The notes below the pieces were generated by a model. It was not told where the DNA came from. It made no database searches and saw only the letters and a program-made list of their open reading frames with translations. A stretch of 64,000 nt of DNA from JAVBME01 sp031552765 (GTDB lineage Bacteria; Bacillota; Negativicutes; Acidaminococcales; JAISLQ01). Made by a program: the position numbers and the translations under genes. This document shows, in pieces, positions 1 to 8,660 of the stretch. Each line of letters opens with the position of its first letter. The stretch's first letter is position 1. Location of the stretch: assembly GCA_031552765.1 (NCBI GenBank), contig JAVBME010000023.1, positions 6,249 through 70,248 on the forward strand, in the 5' to 3' direction.

Positions 1-371
1 TAACCCTTTTCTTCCCGGCCTTTATCAGCTACGATGGTCAGTTTTTGGCCGCTGGCCACCATGTTGAAAAGGCCCGCGGTGATGCCTGTAGCGCCGACGT
101 CCACCTTGTTGGAAGCGGTAGCGACCGCTATGGGTTGGGCGGCATCAAACCATTGTACATCAAGATCTATGGCCTGTTCTTTGAAAAACCCTTTATCGAT
201 GCCGATAAAAAGCGGTGCGGAGCTGGTCAGTTTGAGCATGCCGACAGAAATTTTCTTTGCCTCTAAAGGTTTGGCCGGGGCGCCCGCTTTTTTCTCGCCG
301 CCGCAGCCGGCAATAAGCAATACGCTACTAAGAAGAGCGAGCAGAAAATAAACAAGTTTCTTTTTTGTCAT
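1..371 (-). CDS. ABC transporter substrate-binding lipoprotein, NMT1/TauA-SsuA type (partial, runs off the left edge)
   Basis: The frame reads leftwards from the ATG at 369-371 for 123 codons with no stop before the edge, so only the N-terminal part is present. It starts with a basic, hydrophobic signal peptide ending in a lipobox (LIAGC, Cys23), so the mature protein should be a membrane-anchored periplasmic lipoprotein. The segment after about residue 42 (VGMLKLTSSAPLFIG, then DKGFFKEQ) and the later VDVGATGITAG match the N-terminal lobe of the NMT1/THI5-like family. That family binds sulfonates, nitrate, pyrimidine precursors or similar small ligands. The substrate cannot be told from this fragment. 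GAGAGG lies a rather long 13 bases before the start. The gene is divergent from the RND operon; permease and ATPase genes would be expected to the left. Confidence 0.8.
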   Translation of the reverse strand, partial: MTKKKLVYFLLALLSSVLLIAGCGGEKKAGAPAKPLEAKKISVGMLKLTSSAPLFIGIDKGFFKEQAIDLDVQWFDAAQPIAVATASNKVDVGATGITAGLFNMVASGQKLTIVADKGREEKG

Positions 372-505
372 GAGCTTACAACATCCTCTCAAATTAAAAA
401 TTTAATTTAGCGTTCATATTCGACAGCGACTGCCTAAATCCTGTATTGTCATGGTGTTGTTTTTGTGTATCAAAGTCGAGTTTTTATTGATTTAGGTTAT
501 TTTTA

Positions 506-523
506 TTGCGAAATATTTCGCAA
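506..523. promoter_or_regulatory. 18-bp perfect palindrome in the divergent intergenic region (candidate operator)
   Basis: TTGCGAAATATTTCGCAA is identical to its reverse complement. It sits between the divergent substrate-binding protein gene and the RND efflux operon, about 50 bases upstream of a TATAAT at 573-578 that could be the -10 of the RND promoter. Size and symmetry fit an operator for a dimeric TetR- or MarR-type repressor, but no such regulator gene is in the window. A second inverted pair, CCTAAATC at 433-440 and GATTTAGG at 489-496, is in the same region. Confidence 0.45.
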
Positions 524-656
524 ATAATCTCGTCTGTAGCGATAAAAATAGTCTTTTTATTATTAATTATGATATAATAATTTATCGAGTATAGCAATCA
601 CATTTTGCCCGCGGCCGTAAGGCATACCAATTTATTCGTTATAGGGGGAATATTTA

Positions 657-1874
657 ATGAAAAATGATACGGTAAAAGCAATGAGGCGTTTAGTGCTGCC
701 TGTTGTATTGATACTTGCTTTTATAAGTATCCTTGGCGGTTGTGGCAAAAAGCAAGCGGCCGCGCCGCAGGCGGTTCCTGTAAAAGGAATGGCCGTCATC
801 CAGAAAGATACGCCAATAATATATGAGTTTGTCGGCGAAGTAGAAGCGCGCGACGAAGTAGAACTTCGTTCAAAAGTCTCCGGTATGATCGTAGAAAAAC
901 ATGTCCAGGGCGGTACTGCCGTCAGCAAAGGGCAGTTGCTTTTCGTCATTGATTCACGCCAATACCGCGATGCGGTACTGGATTACCGTTCCCAGGTCGC
1001 AGGCACGCAGGCTACCTTGTCGCGAGTACAGCGCGACGTTGAAAGGTATCGCCAGCTTTATGCGCAAAACGCCGTTGCCCAGCAAATTTTAGACAATACC
1101 GTGGCGGAAGAAAAGCAGACCGCCGCCCAACTAGAAGCTATAAGGGCGCGCCTTAGCCAGGCGGAAGTCGATGTCAGCGAGACCAATATCAGATCTCCGC
1201 TCAACGGCCGCATAGATACCAGCGACCTTAGCGTAGGAAACTATATAGTCGCCGGCCAGACGGTAATGGCTAAAGTGTCGAGTATTGATCCGGTCAGGTT
1301 GCGCTATAGCATAAGCGAGAGCGATTATCTTAAATTTGCCGAACTGGCCAGGAAAAAAGACGCCAGCTCTCTTATAAGCGGTTTTCCTGAAATGGAGATG
1401 ACTCTAAGCGACGGCAGCAAATACCCGCTCAAAGGTAAAATAGAGCAAGTAGACCGCGGCTTGGCCAAAGAAACGGGCACGCTCACCATAAAAGCGGTTT
1501 TCGGCAATCCTGACGGCATACTGGTGCCGGGCATGTTCGCCCGGCTGCAACTGTCGGGCGAAGTGAGGCCGAACGCCCTTTTGGTACCGCAAAGAGCAGT
1601 CATGGAAATGCTCGATAAAACCTTTGTTTTTACAGTTGATAAAGAGGGCAAGTCCCTCATGAAGCCGGTCAAAATGGGGCCGCGTATCGGCAATGACCTT
1701 TGGCTGGTGGAAAGTGGCCTCGAGCCGGGAGATATGATCATCGTAGAAGGCTTCCAGAAGACACCGCAAGGTACGCCGGTAAAAGTGGAGACCATAACTA
1801 TGGCCGATCTTAACGCTGTGCCTAAGGCTGCGGCAAAACCTGAGGGCCAGAAAAAGGACGAAGGTAAAAAATAA
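657..1874 (+). CDS. RND efflux periplasmic adaptor (membrane fusion protein, AcrA/MexA family)
   Basis: 405 residues, typical for the family. The N-terminal signal peptide ends in ILGGC with the lipidated Cys at residue 29, as in AcrA and MexA. After it come a beta-barrel/lipoyl half (VEARDEVELRSKVSG), a long coiled-coil hairpin rich in Q, A and E at about residues 100-170, and the returning lipoyl half (NIRSPLNGRIDTSDLSVG). The C-terminal barrel contains LVPGMFARLQL and LLVPQRAV. The protein should bridge the inner-membrane pump encoded 16 bases downstream to an outer-membrane channel; no TolC-like gene is in the window. The start is preceded by AGGGGGA at a good distance. This family implies a two-membrane envelope. 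Confidence 0.93.
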   Translation: MKNDTVKAMRRLVLPVVLILAFISILGGCGKKQAAAPQAVPVKGMAVIQKDTPIIYEFVGEVEARDEVELRSKVSGMIVEKHVQGGTAVSKGQLLFVIDSRQYRDAVLDYRSQVAGTQATLSRVQRDVERYRQLYAQNAVAQQILDNTVAEEKQTAAQLEAIRARLSQAEVDVSETNIRSPLNGRIDTSDLSVGNYIVAGQTVMAKVSSIDPVRLRYSISESDYLKFAELARKKDASSLISGFPEMEMTLSDGSKYPLKGKIEQVDRGLAKETGTLTIKAVFGNPDGILVPGMFARLQLSGEVRPNALLVPQRAVMEMLDKTFVFTVDKEGKSLMKPVKMGPRIGNDLWLVESGLEPGDMIIVEGFQKTPQGTPVKVETITMADLNAVPKAAAKPEGQKKDEGKK

Positions 1875-1889
1875 CGAAGGAGGCCGGTT

Positions 1890-4800
1890 ATGGCAAGGTT
1901 TTTTATAGATCGACCAGTTTTTGCTATAGTTTTATCTTTGTTCATAGTCATCGGCGGCCTTGTATCAATAGCTATACTGCCTATTGCCCAATACCCGCAG
2001 ATAACCGCGCCGCGCGTTGTTGTCAGCGCCTATTATATAGGCGCTAATGCCGAGGTTGTCGAGCAGTCGGTGGCGCAGTCTATCGAACCGCAGGTAAACG
2101 GCGTAGAAGGCATGCAAGATATGCAGTCTACTTCGGATAATGCCGGTAATTATACCCTTAACGTAACTTTTGAACTCGACCGGGACGCCGACATGATGTC
2201 GGTACAGGTGCAGAACCGTGTGGCGCAGGCCAACTCCCTACTGCCGTCGGAAGTAATGTCGGCTGGCGTTACTACCAGCAAAGAATCGGCCGACGTTGCT
2301 ATGTATTTTTCCCTCTATTCGCCTACGGACGAATATGACAGCCTGTTCTTGAAAAACTACGCCAGCATCAATATAATCGACGATATCAAACGTATCACCG
2401 GTATCGGCGGCGTGCAGGAATACGGCTCCGAATTTGGTATGCGCATCTGGTTACAGCCGGATAAAATGGCGCGCCTCGGTGTGACCAGCACTGATGTAGC
2501 CAATGCCGTTATGGCGCAAAACGTACAGGCGCCGGCCGGCATTATCGGACAGTATCCGTCCGCGCCGGGCCAGCAGTTCCAATATTCCGCCCAGGTCAAA
2601 GGCCGCCTGGTCAGCCCGCAGGAATTTGAAAATATCATCATCCGGGCGAACAAGGACGGCTCATACCTTAAGGTGAAAGATGTGGCCAGGGTGGAACTGA
2701 GCGCGAAGGACTACTACTTCCTGAGCGATACTAATGGCCACGACAGTGTCGTTTTCGCTATCAGCCTTACTACCGATGCCAATGCTATGGAAACCATCAG
2801 CAAAGTAAACGAGCTGCTGCAAAACGCTTCGAAAAAGTTTCCGCCCGGAGTAGTATATAAGGTAGTTTCCGATAATACCCTCTTTATAAAAGAGTCCTTG
2901 AAAGAAGTAATACATACTTTTTTTGAAGCCCTTATTTTGGTACTAATAGTAGTATTCATCTTTTTACAAAACTGGCGCGCTACAGTCATACCCATGCTGG
3001 CCGTGCCCGTATCTCTCATCGGCACTTTTGCCGCCTTTGTATTATTAGGATTTAGTATAAATACCCTGACCCTCTTCGCCATGGTTTTAGCTATCGGCCT
3101 TGTCGTTGACGACGCCATAGTCGTGGTGGAAGCAGTCGAGCACCATATACAGCATACCGGCCTTGCGCCGCGAGATGCTACATACCGCGCTATGCGGGAA
3201 GTTTCCGGGCCGGTCGTGGCTATCGCCTTCGTTTTGGCGTCGGTATTTATCCCGGTAGCCTTTTTTGGCGGCACAGTGGGCGTATTATACCAGCAATTTG
3301 CTTTGACGATATCCATATCCATGGCGCTCTCGGCGTTTATCGCGCTAACACTCACTCCGGTATTGTGCAGTATGATGCTCAAATCGGAAGAAGAGAAAAA
3401 AGATGCGAAAGAAAGCATCTTGACGAAGTTTTTTATCAAATTCAACATCTGGTTTGAAAAGACGACCGAAACCTATGGCCATTATGTGGCGAAGTGTATA
3501 GATCACTATAAAACCACACTTTGTGGTTTGCTGGCTATAATGATGCTGGCAATGGCCTTTATGTACGTATTGCCTTCTTCTTTCGTGCCGGACGAAGACC
3601 AGGGCTATTTTATGACGGCGATGATCCTGCCGGAAGCATCTTCGCTAGCTAGGACGCGCGAGGTAGGAAACGCTTTTGGCGCCAAGGTAGCGAAGATACC
3701 GGGTGTGGAAAATGTTATTATCGTTAGCGGCTATGATGTACTCACATCAGCATCGAAACCTAACTGCGGCATAGTTATTCTAGGACTTAAACCCTGGGCG
3801 GAGAGAAAAAGCTCTGACTTGCAGGTTCAAGGCATAATCAGCAAAGTAATGAACATGTCAAGGCAAGAGCCGGAAGCTGTGTTCATGGCGTTCAATGCTC
3901 CCGTATTGCCTGGCGCCAGTAATACCGGCGCGCTCAGCCTGTCGCTGATGGACAGGGGTGGCGGCACTGTTCAGGATATGTCTGACTTGTCGCAACAATT
4001 TATTACTGCGGCCAAAAAACGCCCGGAAGTAGGTTCGATATTTACTACTTTTAGCGTAAATACGCCAGGTTATCGTTTTGAAGTCGACCGTGACAAATCG
4101 GCGGCGCTCGGCGTACCGGTAAATCAGGTATTCAGCGCGTTGCAGACCTTCCTTGGCGGGCAGCAGGTCAATGACTTTAATCTGTTTGGCCGGACATGGA
4201 AAGTTGTCATGCAGGCCGAACCGGAGTTTCGCGCCAATGTAGATACTTTGCGCTTCTTTTTTGTCAGGAGCGACACAGGTTCAATGGTGCCGCTCAATAC
4301 ATTGGTAAAACCGGCCTCTACCATAGTGGTATCGAGTATCAAACGCTATAATGGCCTCCGGGCCTTCCAGATTGGCGGCGACCCGGCTGAGGGATATAGT
4401 ACCGGGCAGGCGATGACGGCGCTCGAGGAAGTAGCGGCGGAAGTATTGCCTGATACCTATACTTATGAATGGTACGGGCAGAGCCGGGATGAAAAAGAGT
4501 CCGGCGGGCGTAGCGCCATGGTATTTGGTTTTGCCATACTTTTTGCTTTCCTCTGCTTGGCGGCGCTTTATGAGAGCTGGTCCATACCTTTTGCTGTTCT
4601 GCTGTCCGTGCCTACGGCAGTAATGGGGGCGGCGGGCCTGCAATATATAGCGGGCCTTGAAAATAATGTTTATATGCAAATAGGGCTGGTCATGCTCATC
4701 GGTTTGGCGGCGAAAAACGCCATCTTGATAGTAGAATTTGCCAAACTTAATCTGGATAATGGCATGAAACCGGCGGAAGCGGCTATTGCCGCCGCTAAGC

Positions 4801-5027
4801 TGCGCCTCAGGCCGATCCTAATGACATCCTTTGCTTTCATTATCGGCTGTCTGCCGCTGGCCTTGGCCGCCGGCGCCGGCGCCGGCGCGCGTAACGCTAT
4901 GGGCACCGCCGTCGTTGGCGGTATGACGACCGCTACCTTCCTCGGTATTTTCATAGTGCCGACTTTATTCGTCGCAATTGAAGGATTGCAAAATTATTTC
5001 GGCAAAAAAGAGGAAAATGAACTGTAA
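1890..5027 (+). CDS. RND multidrug efflux permease (AcrB/MexB, HAE1 family)
   Basis: 1045 residues, the normal AcrB length, with the characteristic opening MARFFIDRPVFAIVLSL. Two repeats each have one membrane helix, a large periplasmic loop and five or six further helices. The proton-relay aspartates are visible as the pair in GLVVDDAIVVVE (Asp407-Asp408), and the partner lysine in GLAAKNAILIVEFAK (about Lys942). The protein is expected to work as a trimer exporting drugs, bile acids or other amphiphiles in exchange for protons. The gene follows the adaptor by 16 bases with a GGAGG site, so the two form one operon that ends at the terminator after 5050. No local regulator gene is present. 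Confidence 0.95.
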   Translation: MARFFIDRPVFAIVLSLFIVIGGLVSIAILPIAQYPQITAPRVVVSAYYIGANAEVVEQSVAQSIEPQVNGVEGMQDMQSTSDNAGNYTLNVTFELDRDADMMSVQVQNRVAQANSLLPSEVMSAGVTTSKESADVAMYFSLYSPTDEYDSLFLKNYASINIIDDIKRITGIGGVQEYGSEFGMRIWLQPDKMARLGVTSTDVANAVMAQNVQAPAGIIGQYPSAPGQQFQYSAQVKGRLVSPQEFENIIIRANKDGSYLKVKDVARVELSAKDYYFLSDTNGHDSVVFAISLTTDANAMETISKVNELLQNASKKFPPGVVYKVVSDNTLFIKESLKEVIHTFFEALILVLIVVFIFLQNWRATVIPMLAVPVSLIGTFAAFVLLGFSINTLTLFAMVLAIGLVVDDAIVVVEAVEHHIQHTGLAPRDATYRAMREVSGPVVAIAFVLASVFIPVAFFGGTVGVLYQQFALTISISMALSAFIALTLTPVLCSMMLKSEEEKKDAKESILTKFFIKFNIWFEKTTETYGHYVAKCIDHYKTTLCGLLAIMMLAMAFMYVLPSSFVPDEDQGYFMTAMILPEASSLARTREVGNAFGAKVAKIPGVENVIIVSGYDVLTSASKPNCGIVILGLKPWAERKSSDLQVQGIISKVMNMSRQEPEAVFMAFNAPVLPGASNTGALSLSLMDRGGGTVQDMSDLSQQFITAAKKRPEVGSIFTTFSVNTPGYRFEVDRDKSAALGVPVNQVFSALQTFLGGQQVNDFNLFGRTWKVVMQAEPEFRANVDTLRFFFVRSDTGSMVPLNTLVKPASTIVVSSIKRYNGLRAFQIGGDPAEGYSTGQAMTALEEVAAEVLPDTYTYEWYGQSRDEKESGGRSAMVFGFAILFAFLCLAALYESWSIPFAVLLSVPTAVMGAAGLQYIAGLENNVYMQIGLVMLIGLAAKNAILIVEFAKLNLDNGMKPAEAAIAAAKLRLRPILMTSFAFIIGCLPLALAAGAGAGARNAMGTAVVGGMTTATFLGIFIVPTLFVAIEGLQNYFGKKEENEL

Positions 5028-5050
5028 AGTACAATTTCCTGTATAATAAT

Positions 5051-5083
5051 AAGCGCAAGAATTATCTTGCGCTTTTGCCCTTT
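5051..5083 (+). terminator. Intrinsic terminator of the RND operon
   Basis: Perfect 10-bp stem, AAGCGCAAGA (5051-5060) with TCTTGCGCTT (5065-5074), a 4-base loop, and T-rich sequence following. It lies 24 bases after the pump stop codon. Confidence 0.88.
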
Positions 5084-5133
5084 TTAAAAAAATATCTAAG
5101 AATTGCCGTCAGTTTTAGTTAAGGAGAATTTTT

Positions 5134-6861
5134 GTGAGCAAGATACTAAACAGGAAATTTTGCCGCGATCTGTGGTGCCTGACGCGCAGCTACTGGCAAT
5201 CGGAAGAAAAACGTTGGGCTTTTACCATGCTGATAGCGATAATCGCCCTTAGCCTTGGCCAGGTATACATGCTGGTGGTGCTCAATAAATGGTATAACGC
5301 TTTTTACAGCGCACTGCAGGAATACAGCAGCGAGGCAGTCACTGGCGGGCTCAAAGAATTTTGCATAATAGCGGCTATCTATGTCACTATAGCGGTATAT
5401 GCCTATTACTTACAGCAGATACTGCAAATACGCTGGCGTACCTGGATGACGAAGCAATACCTGGATGAATGGCTTAATGACCGCACCTATTATCTCTTGC
5501 AGCTATTTGAAAAAGAGACTGACAACCCGGATCAGCGCATCAGCGACGATATCAGGCTGTTTGTCAGTACTACGCTTGGCTTGGTATTGGGGCTGATAAA
5601 AAACACAGTGCTGTTTGTTTCTTTTGTCGGCATACTTTGGGGCCTTTCCGGCCCGCTTGATTTGCAGCCGCTCCTTGGGATCAACGTTGTCATACCAGGC
5701 TATATGGTCTGGGCCACTATTATTTACGCTGTGGTCGGCACCTGGCTGACTGACCGCATTGGGCGTCCGCTGGTAAAGCTCAACTTCGACCAGCAAAAAT
5801 ACGAGGCTGACTTTCGTTTTAGCATGGTGCGCCTTCGGGAAAACAGCGAAAATGTCGCTTTTTATAGAGGAGAAGGCTTTGAAGGCGAAAGCTTTAAAAA
5901 ACGCTTCGGCATTGTTATAGAGAACCTTTGGAAGATAGTCAGGCGGCAAAAGCAGGTAGTAGCGCTTACTACAGGCTATTCGCAGATTTCCGTCATTGTC
6001 CCCCTGGCGCTCAATATACCGCGCTATCTGAGCCGCCAGATTAACCTTGGCGGCCTGATGCAAATATCTTCCGCTTTTGGGCGGGTACAGGACGCGCTAT
6101 CTTTTTTTGTCGATATGTACGTGCAGATTGCGGAATGGCAGGCGGTGGTCGCCCGTTTGACCATGTTTTCCGGCCATATGGAGCGTATAAAGGAAAACAG
6201 CGGCCAGGAAGATGTTTTGCGAGAAAGTGATGCGCAAAAAGACTTACAGGTGCACGGTCTGACTATCAAACTGCCTAAAGGGGAAAATTTGATAGAAAGC
6301 ATGGACCTTGCTTTTGAGCCGGGGTCGAGCTGGCTGGTAAAAGGAAAAAGCGGTCTTGGGAAAAGCACTTTTTTACGTACTTTGGCTGGGATATGGCCTT
6401 ATGCCCAAGGTAATGTAATATACCCGGCAGGCCATAAGAAAATGTTTTTGCCACAGCGTTCTTACCTGCCGCTTGGTAGTTTGCGTGAGGTTTTGCGCTA
6501 TCCCGGGCATACCGAGCTTGCCGACGAAGAAATAAAAAAAGTTTTGCAACTGTGCCAGCTGCCCAGGCTGGCTGATTACCTTGACGAAGAAGAAGAGTGG
6601 GCGGCCATACTTTCTTTAGGCGAACAGCAAAGAATAGCTTTTGCCAGGGCGCTTTTGCAAAAACCAGATTGGCTGTTTTTAGATGAAGCCACTTCCGCAA
6701 TGGACGAAGAGCTGGAAAACGCTATGTACAATTTACTAAAGAAAGAACTTCCCGAAACTACTCTTGTCAGCGTAGGACACAGGAGCACACTGGAACGCCA
6801 TCACTCCTGCCGCTTGGAACTTACCGGCGGCGGCGCCTGGCAGAATTTTTCTACTGCGTGA
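5134..6861 (+). CDS. ABC transporter with fused membrane and ATPase domains (SbmA/BacA-like, YddA type)
   Basis: 575 residues starting at GTG, which follows TAAGGAG at normal spacing. The N-terminal 340 residues carry several membrane helices and the ABC_membrane_2 signature seen in SbmA/BacA and peroxisomal ABCD proteins (for example FRFSMVRLRENSENVAFYRGE). The C-terminal ATPase domain has Walker A GKSGLGKST (about residue 403), the signature LSLGEQQR (about 493), Walker B WLFLDEATSAMDE (about 512) and the switch histidine in VSVGHR. It is a half-transporter that should work as a dimer. Family members move peptides, cobalamin or antimicrobial peptides; the direction and substrate are not evident here. 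It lies downstream of the RND terminator, so it probably has its own promoter. Confidence 0.88.
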   Translation: MSKILNRKFCRDLWCLTRSYWQSEEKRWAFTMLIAIIALSLGQVYMLVVLNKWYNAFYSALQEYSSEAVTGGLKEFCIIAAIYVTIAVYAYYLQQILQIRWRTWMTKQYLDEWLNDRTYYLLQLFEKETDNPDQRISDDIRLFVSTTLGLVLGLIKNTVLFVSFVGILWGLSGPLDLQPLLGINVVIPGYMVWATIIYAVVGTWLTDRIGRPLVKLNFDQQKYEADFRFSMVRLRENSENVAFYRGEGFEGESFKKRFGIVIENLWKIVRRQKQVVALTTGYSQISVIVPLALNIPRYLSRQINLGGLMQISSAFGRVQDALSFFVDMYVQIAEWQAVVARLTMFSGHMERIKENSGQEDVLRESDAQKDLQVHGLTIKLPKGENLIESMDLAFEPGSSWLVKGKSGLGKSTFLRTLAGIWPYAQGNVIYPAGHKKMFLPQRSYLPLGSLREVLRYPGHTELADEEIKKVLQLCQLPRLADYLDEEEEWAAILSLGEQQRIAFARALLQKPDWLFLDEATSAMDEELENAMYNLLKKELPETTLVSVGHRSTLERHHSCRLELTGGGAWQNFSTA

Positions 6862-6905
6862 TTTTTGCATTATATTGTTAGGGTGTATATTTTGAGGTGA
6901 TTAGA

Positions 6906-8618
6906 ATGGAACTGCAAAAATTATTTGGCTTATTGCCAATGCCTGTAGCAATTTGCGATACAAAAAACAAAGAAGTACTGTTTATGAATACTGCCGCTAA
7001 ATCATTATTGTTGATAGATAATCTATCTGCACGGAGTTTTGCCGATGTTTTCCGCTGCCAGAGCGGAAAAGAAGGCGACTGGTTTTTGGGCAGCATAGTG
7101 GAACACGGCTTTTTACGGGACTTCCCGCTGACAGTAAAAAATATTTCGGGCGAAGAAAAAGGAATCGTTATAAGAGGCTCGCTCATTGAATTGTCCGGTA
7201 AAAAATTTATTGCCGTATATTTTGAAGAAGATAAGAAAAATAGAAACAAAGCACAGGATCTAAACCATGTATTGAACAAGATACTCTATATCTCCTCACA
7301 TACGAAAAATCCCGCCGAAGCCCTGAACCTTATCCTTGAGACGATAGGCCGGTTTTTAGACGTCAGCCGTACTTATGTTTTTGAAAAAGACCGGGAAGGC
7401 AATGCCAGCAATACTTATGAATGGTGCGCCGAAGGGGTAAGCTCGGAGAAAGAAGCCTTGCAGAGCCTGTCGGAAGACATTTTTGACTGGGAGAATATAA
7501 CCCAGATAAATGGTATGGCTATGTGTGACGATGTCCGCACATTGGCTGACAACGACCGAATGGCTTTGGAGCGTCAAGGAATAAAATCACTGCTTGTTTT
7601 CAATTTTTACTCTAAAGGCGAAGAGGTCGGCTTCATCGGCGTCGACGAATGCCGCGACTACAGGAAATGGAAACACTGGGAGATGCAGCTCCTCGATAAT
7701 GCTTCCGACATAATGGCAACGCTCATATTGCGCCAGAATGCGGAAAACGCCCTGGCTAAATCTTATCAAATAATGCGCACGATCATGGACAACATAGACG
7801 CCCACGTTTACGTTGCAGATCACAATGAACATAAAGTGCTGTTTGCCAACAAAAGCCTGAAAGAGCGCCTTGGTTATAAAAATGACGAAGAAATCAAGAG
7901 CTTGGATTGTTTGGGTCCTTTGCTAGGAACTGACAGTATGTGTTCTATGGAGCCACTAGCCGGCCTCCTGGACGAAGAAGGGAATCCCTCCGGTATACTC
8001 AGGCGTGAATATTACAATGCCAAATCCGGGCTTTGGTATTATACCACCAGTTGTGCGATAGAGTGGATAGACGGCAGGCATGTGCAACTGGAAAACCTGG
8101 TCGAGTTTACCGAGCGGAAAAAAACAGAACAAGAACTCGAGCACTACGCTTCGATAGATACTCTGACCGGCATGTACAACCGTGGCTGGGGCAACCGCCT
8201 TTTGCGCAAAACCTTGCAGGAAGCAAGGGAAGACTGCCATGTTGTTTCGTTATGCTTTCTCGATATCGACGACCTGAAAAAAGTAAATGACCAATATGGG
8301 CATATTGAAGGAGACAATATGCTCGTACGTGTGGCGGCAACAATAAGAAAACAGGTGCGGGCAAGCGATATCCTATACCGCTGGGGCGGCGACGAATTCA
8401 TGCTGATCATGCAGCACTGCGCACTGGATAAAGCTGCGGCTATCGTCCAAAGCATAGTGGACGAACTTAAAAAAGAAGATAAAGAAAGCAACTCGCTTTA
8501 TCCAACTTCTTTCAGTTACGGGCTGGTAGAAGTGTTGCCGGAAAACCATGAATCATTTGATGAGATCATGCAAAAGCTAGATAGCAAGATGTACGAAAAT
8601 AAAATGCAAAAAGAATGA
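6906..8618 (+). CDS. Diguanylate cyclase with PAS, GAF and PAS sensory domains
   Basis: About 570 residues; the ATG at 6906 is chosen because AGGTGAT sits just before it, although an in-frame GTG exists at 6897. Domain order: an N-terminal PAS-like segment (LPMPVAICDTKNKEVLF), a GAF-like region (about 120-280, ILETIGRFLDVSRTYVFEKD), a second PAS (about 290-400) and a C-terminal GGDEF domain. The catalytic motif is intact as WGGDEF (residues 494-498), and DIDDLKKVND is the metal-binding and substrate strand. The product is cyclic di-GMP. No membrane segment is evident, so the enzyme should be cytoplasmic and respond to a soluble ligand or cofactor. It converges on the antiporter gene and shares its terminator. 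Confidence 0.9.
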   Translation: MELQKLFGLLPMPVAICDTKNKEVLFMNTAAKSLLLIDNLSARSFADVFRCQSGKEGDWFLGSIVEHGFLRDFPLTVKNISGEEKGIVIRGSLIELSGKKFIAVYFEEDKKNRNKAQDLNHVLNKILYISSHTKNPAEALNLILETIGRFLDVSRTYVFEKDREGNASNTYEWCAEGVSSEKEALQSLSEDIFDWENITQINGMAMCDDVRTLADNDRMALERQGIKSLLVFNFYSKGEEVGFIGVDECRDYRKWKHWEMQLLDNASDIMATLILRQNAENALAKSYQIMRTIMDNIDAHVYVADHNEHKVLFANKSLKERLGYKNDEEIKSLDCLGPLLGTDSMCSMEPLAGLLDEEGNPSGILRREYYNAKSGLWYYTTSCAIEWIDGRHVQLENLVEFTERKKTEQELEHYASIDTLTGMYNRGWGNRLLRKTLQEAREDCHVVSLCFLDIDDLKKVNDQYGHIEGDNMLVRVAATIRKQVRASDILYRWGGDEFMLIMQHCALDKAAAIVQSIVDELKKEDKESNSLYPTSFSYGLVEVLPENHESFDEIMQKLDSKMYENKMQKE

Positions 8619-8620
8619 GG

Positions 8621-8660
8621 ACACAAAAAAACCGACCATTTTGGCCGGTTTTTTTAGTGT
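8621..8660. terminator. Bidirectional intrinsic terminator
   Basis: Inverted repeat with A-run, CCG-ACC, a short loop, GGC-CGG and T-run, flanked by ACAC/GTGT. It has runs on both sides, so it can stop the cyclase transcript (plus) and the antiporter transcript (minus). It touches the antiporter stop codon. Confidence 0.85.

Noticed and set aside
1325..1951. Open frame antisense to the RND adaptor and pump start
   Set aside because: Overlaps two well-supported genes in the opposite direction and encodes no recognisable domain.
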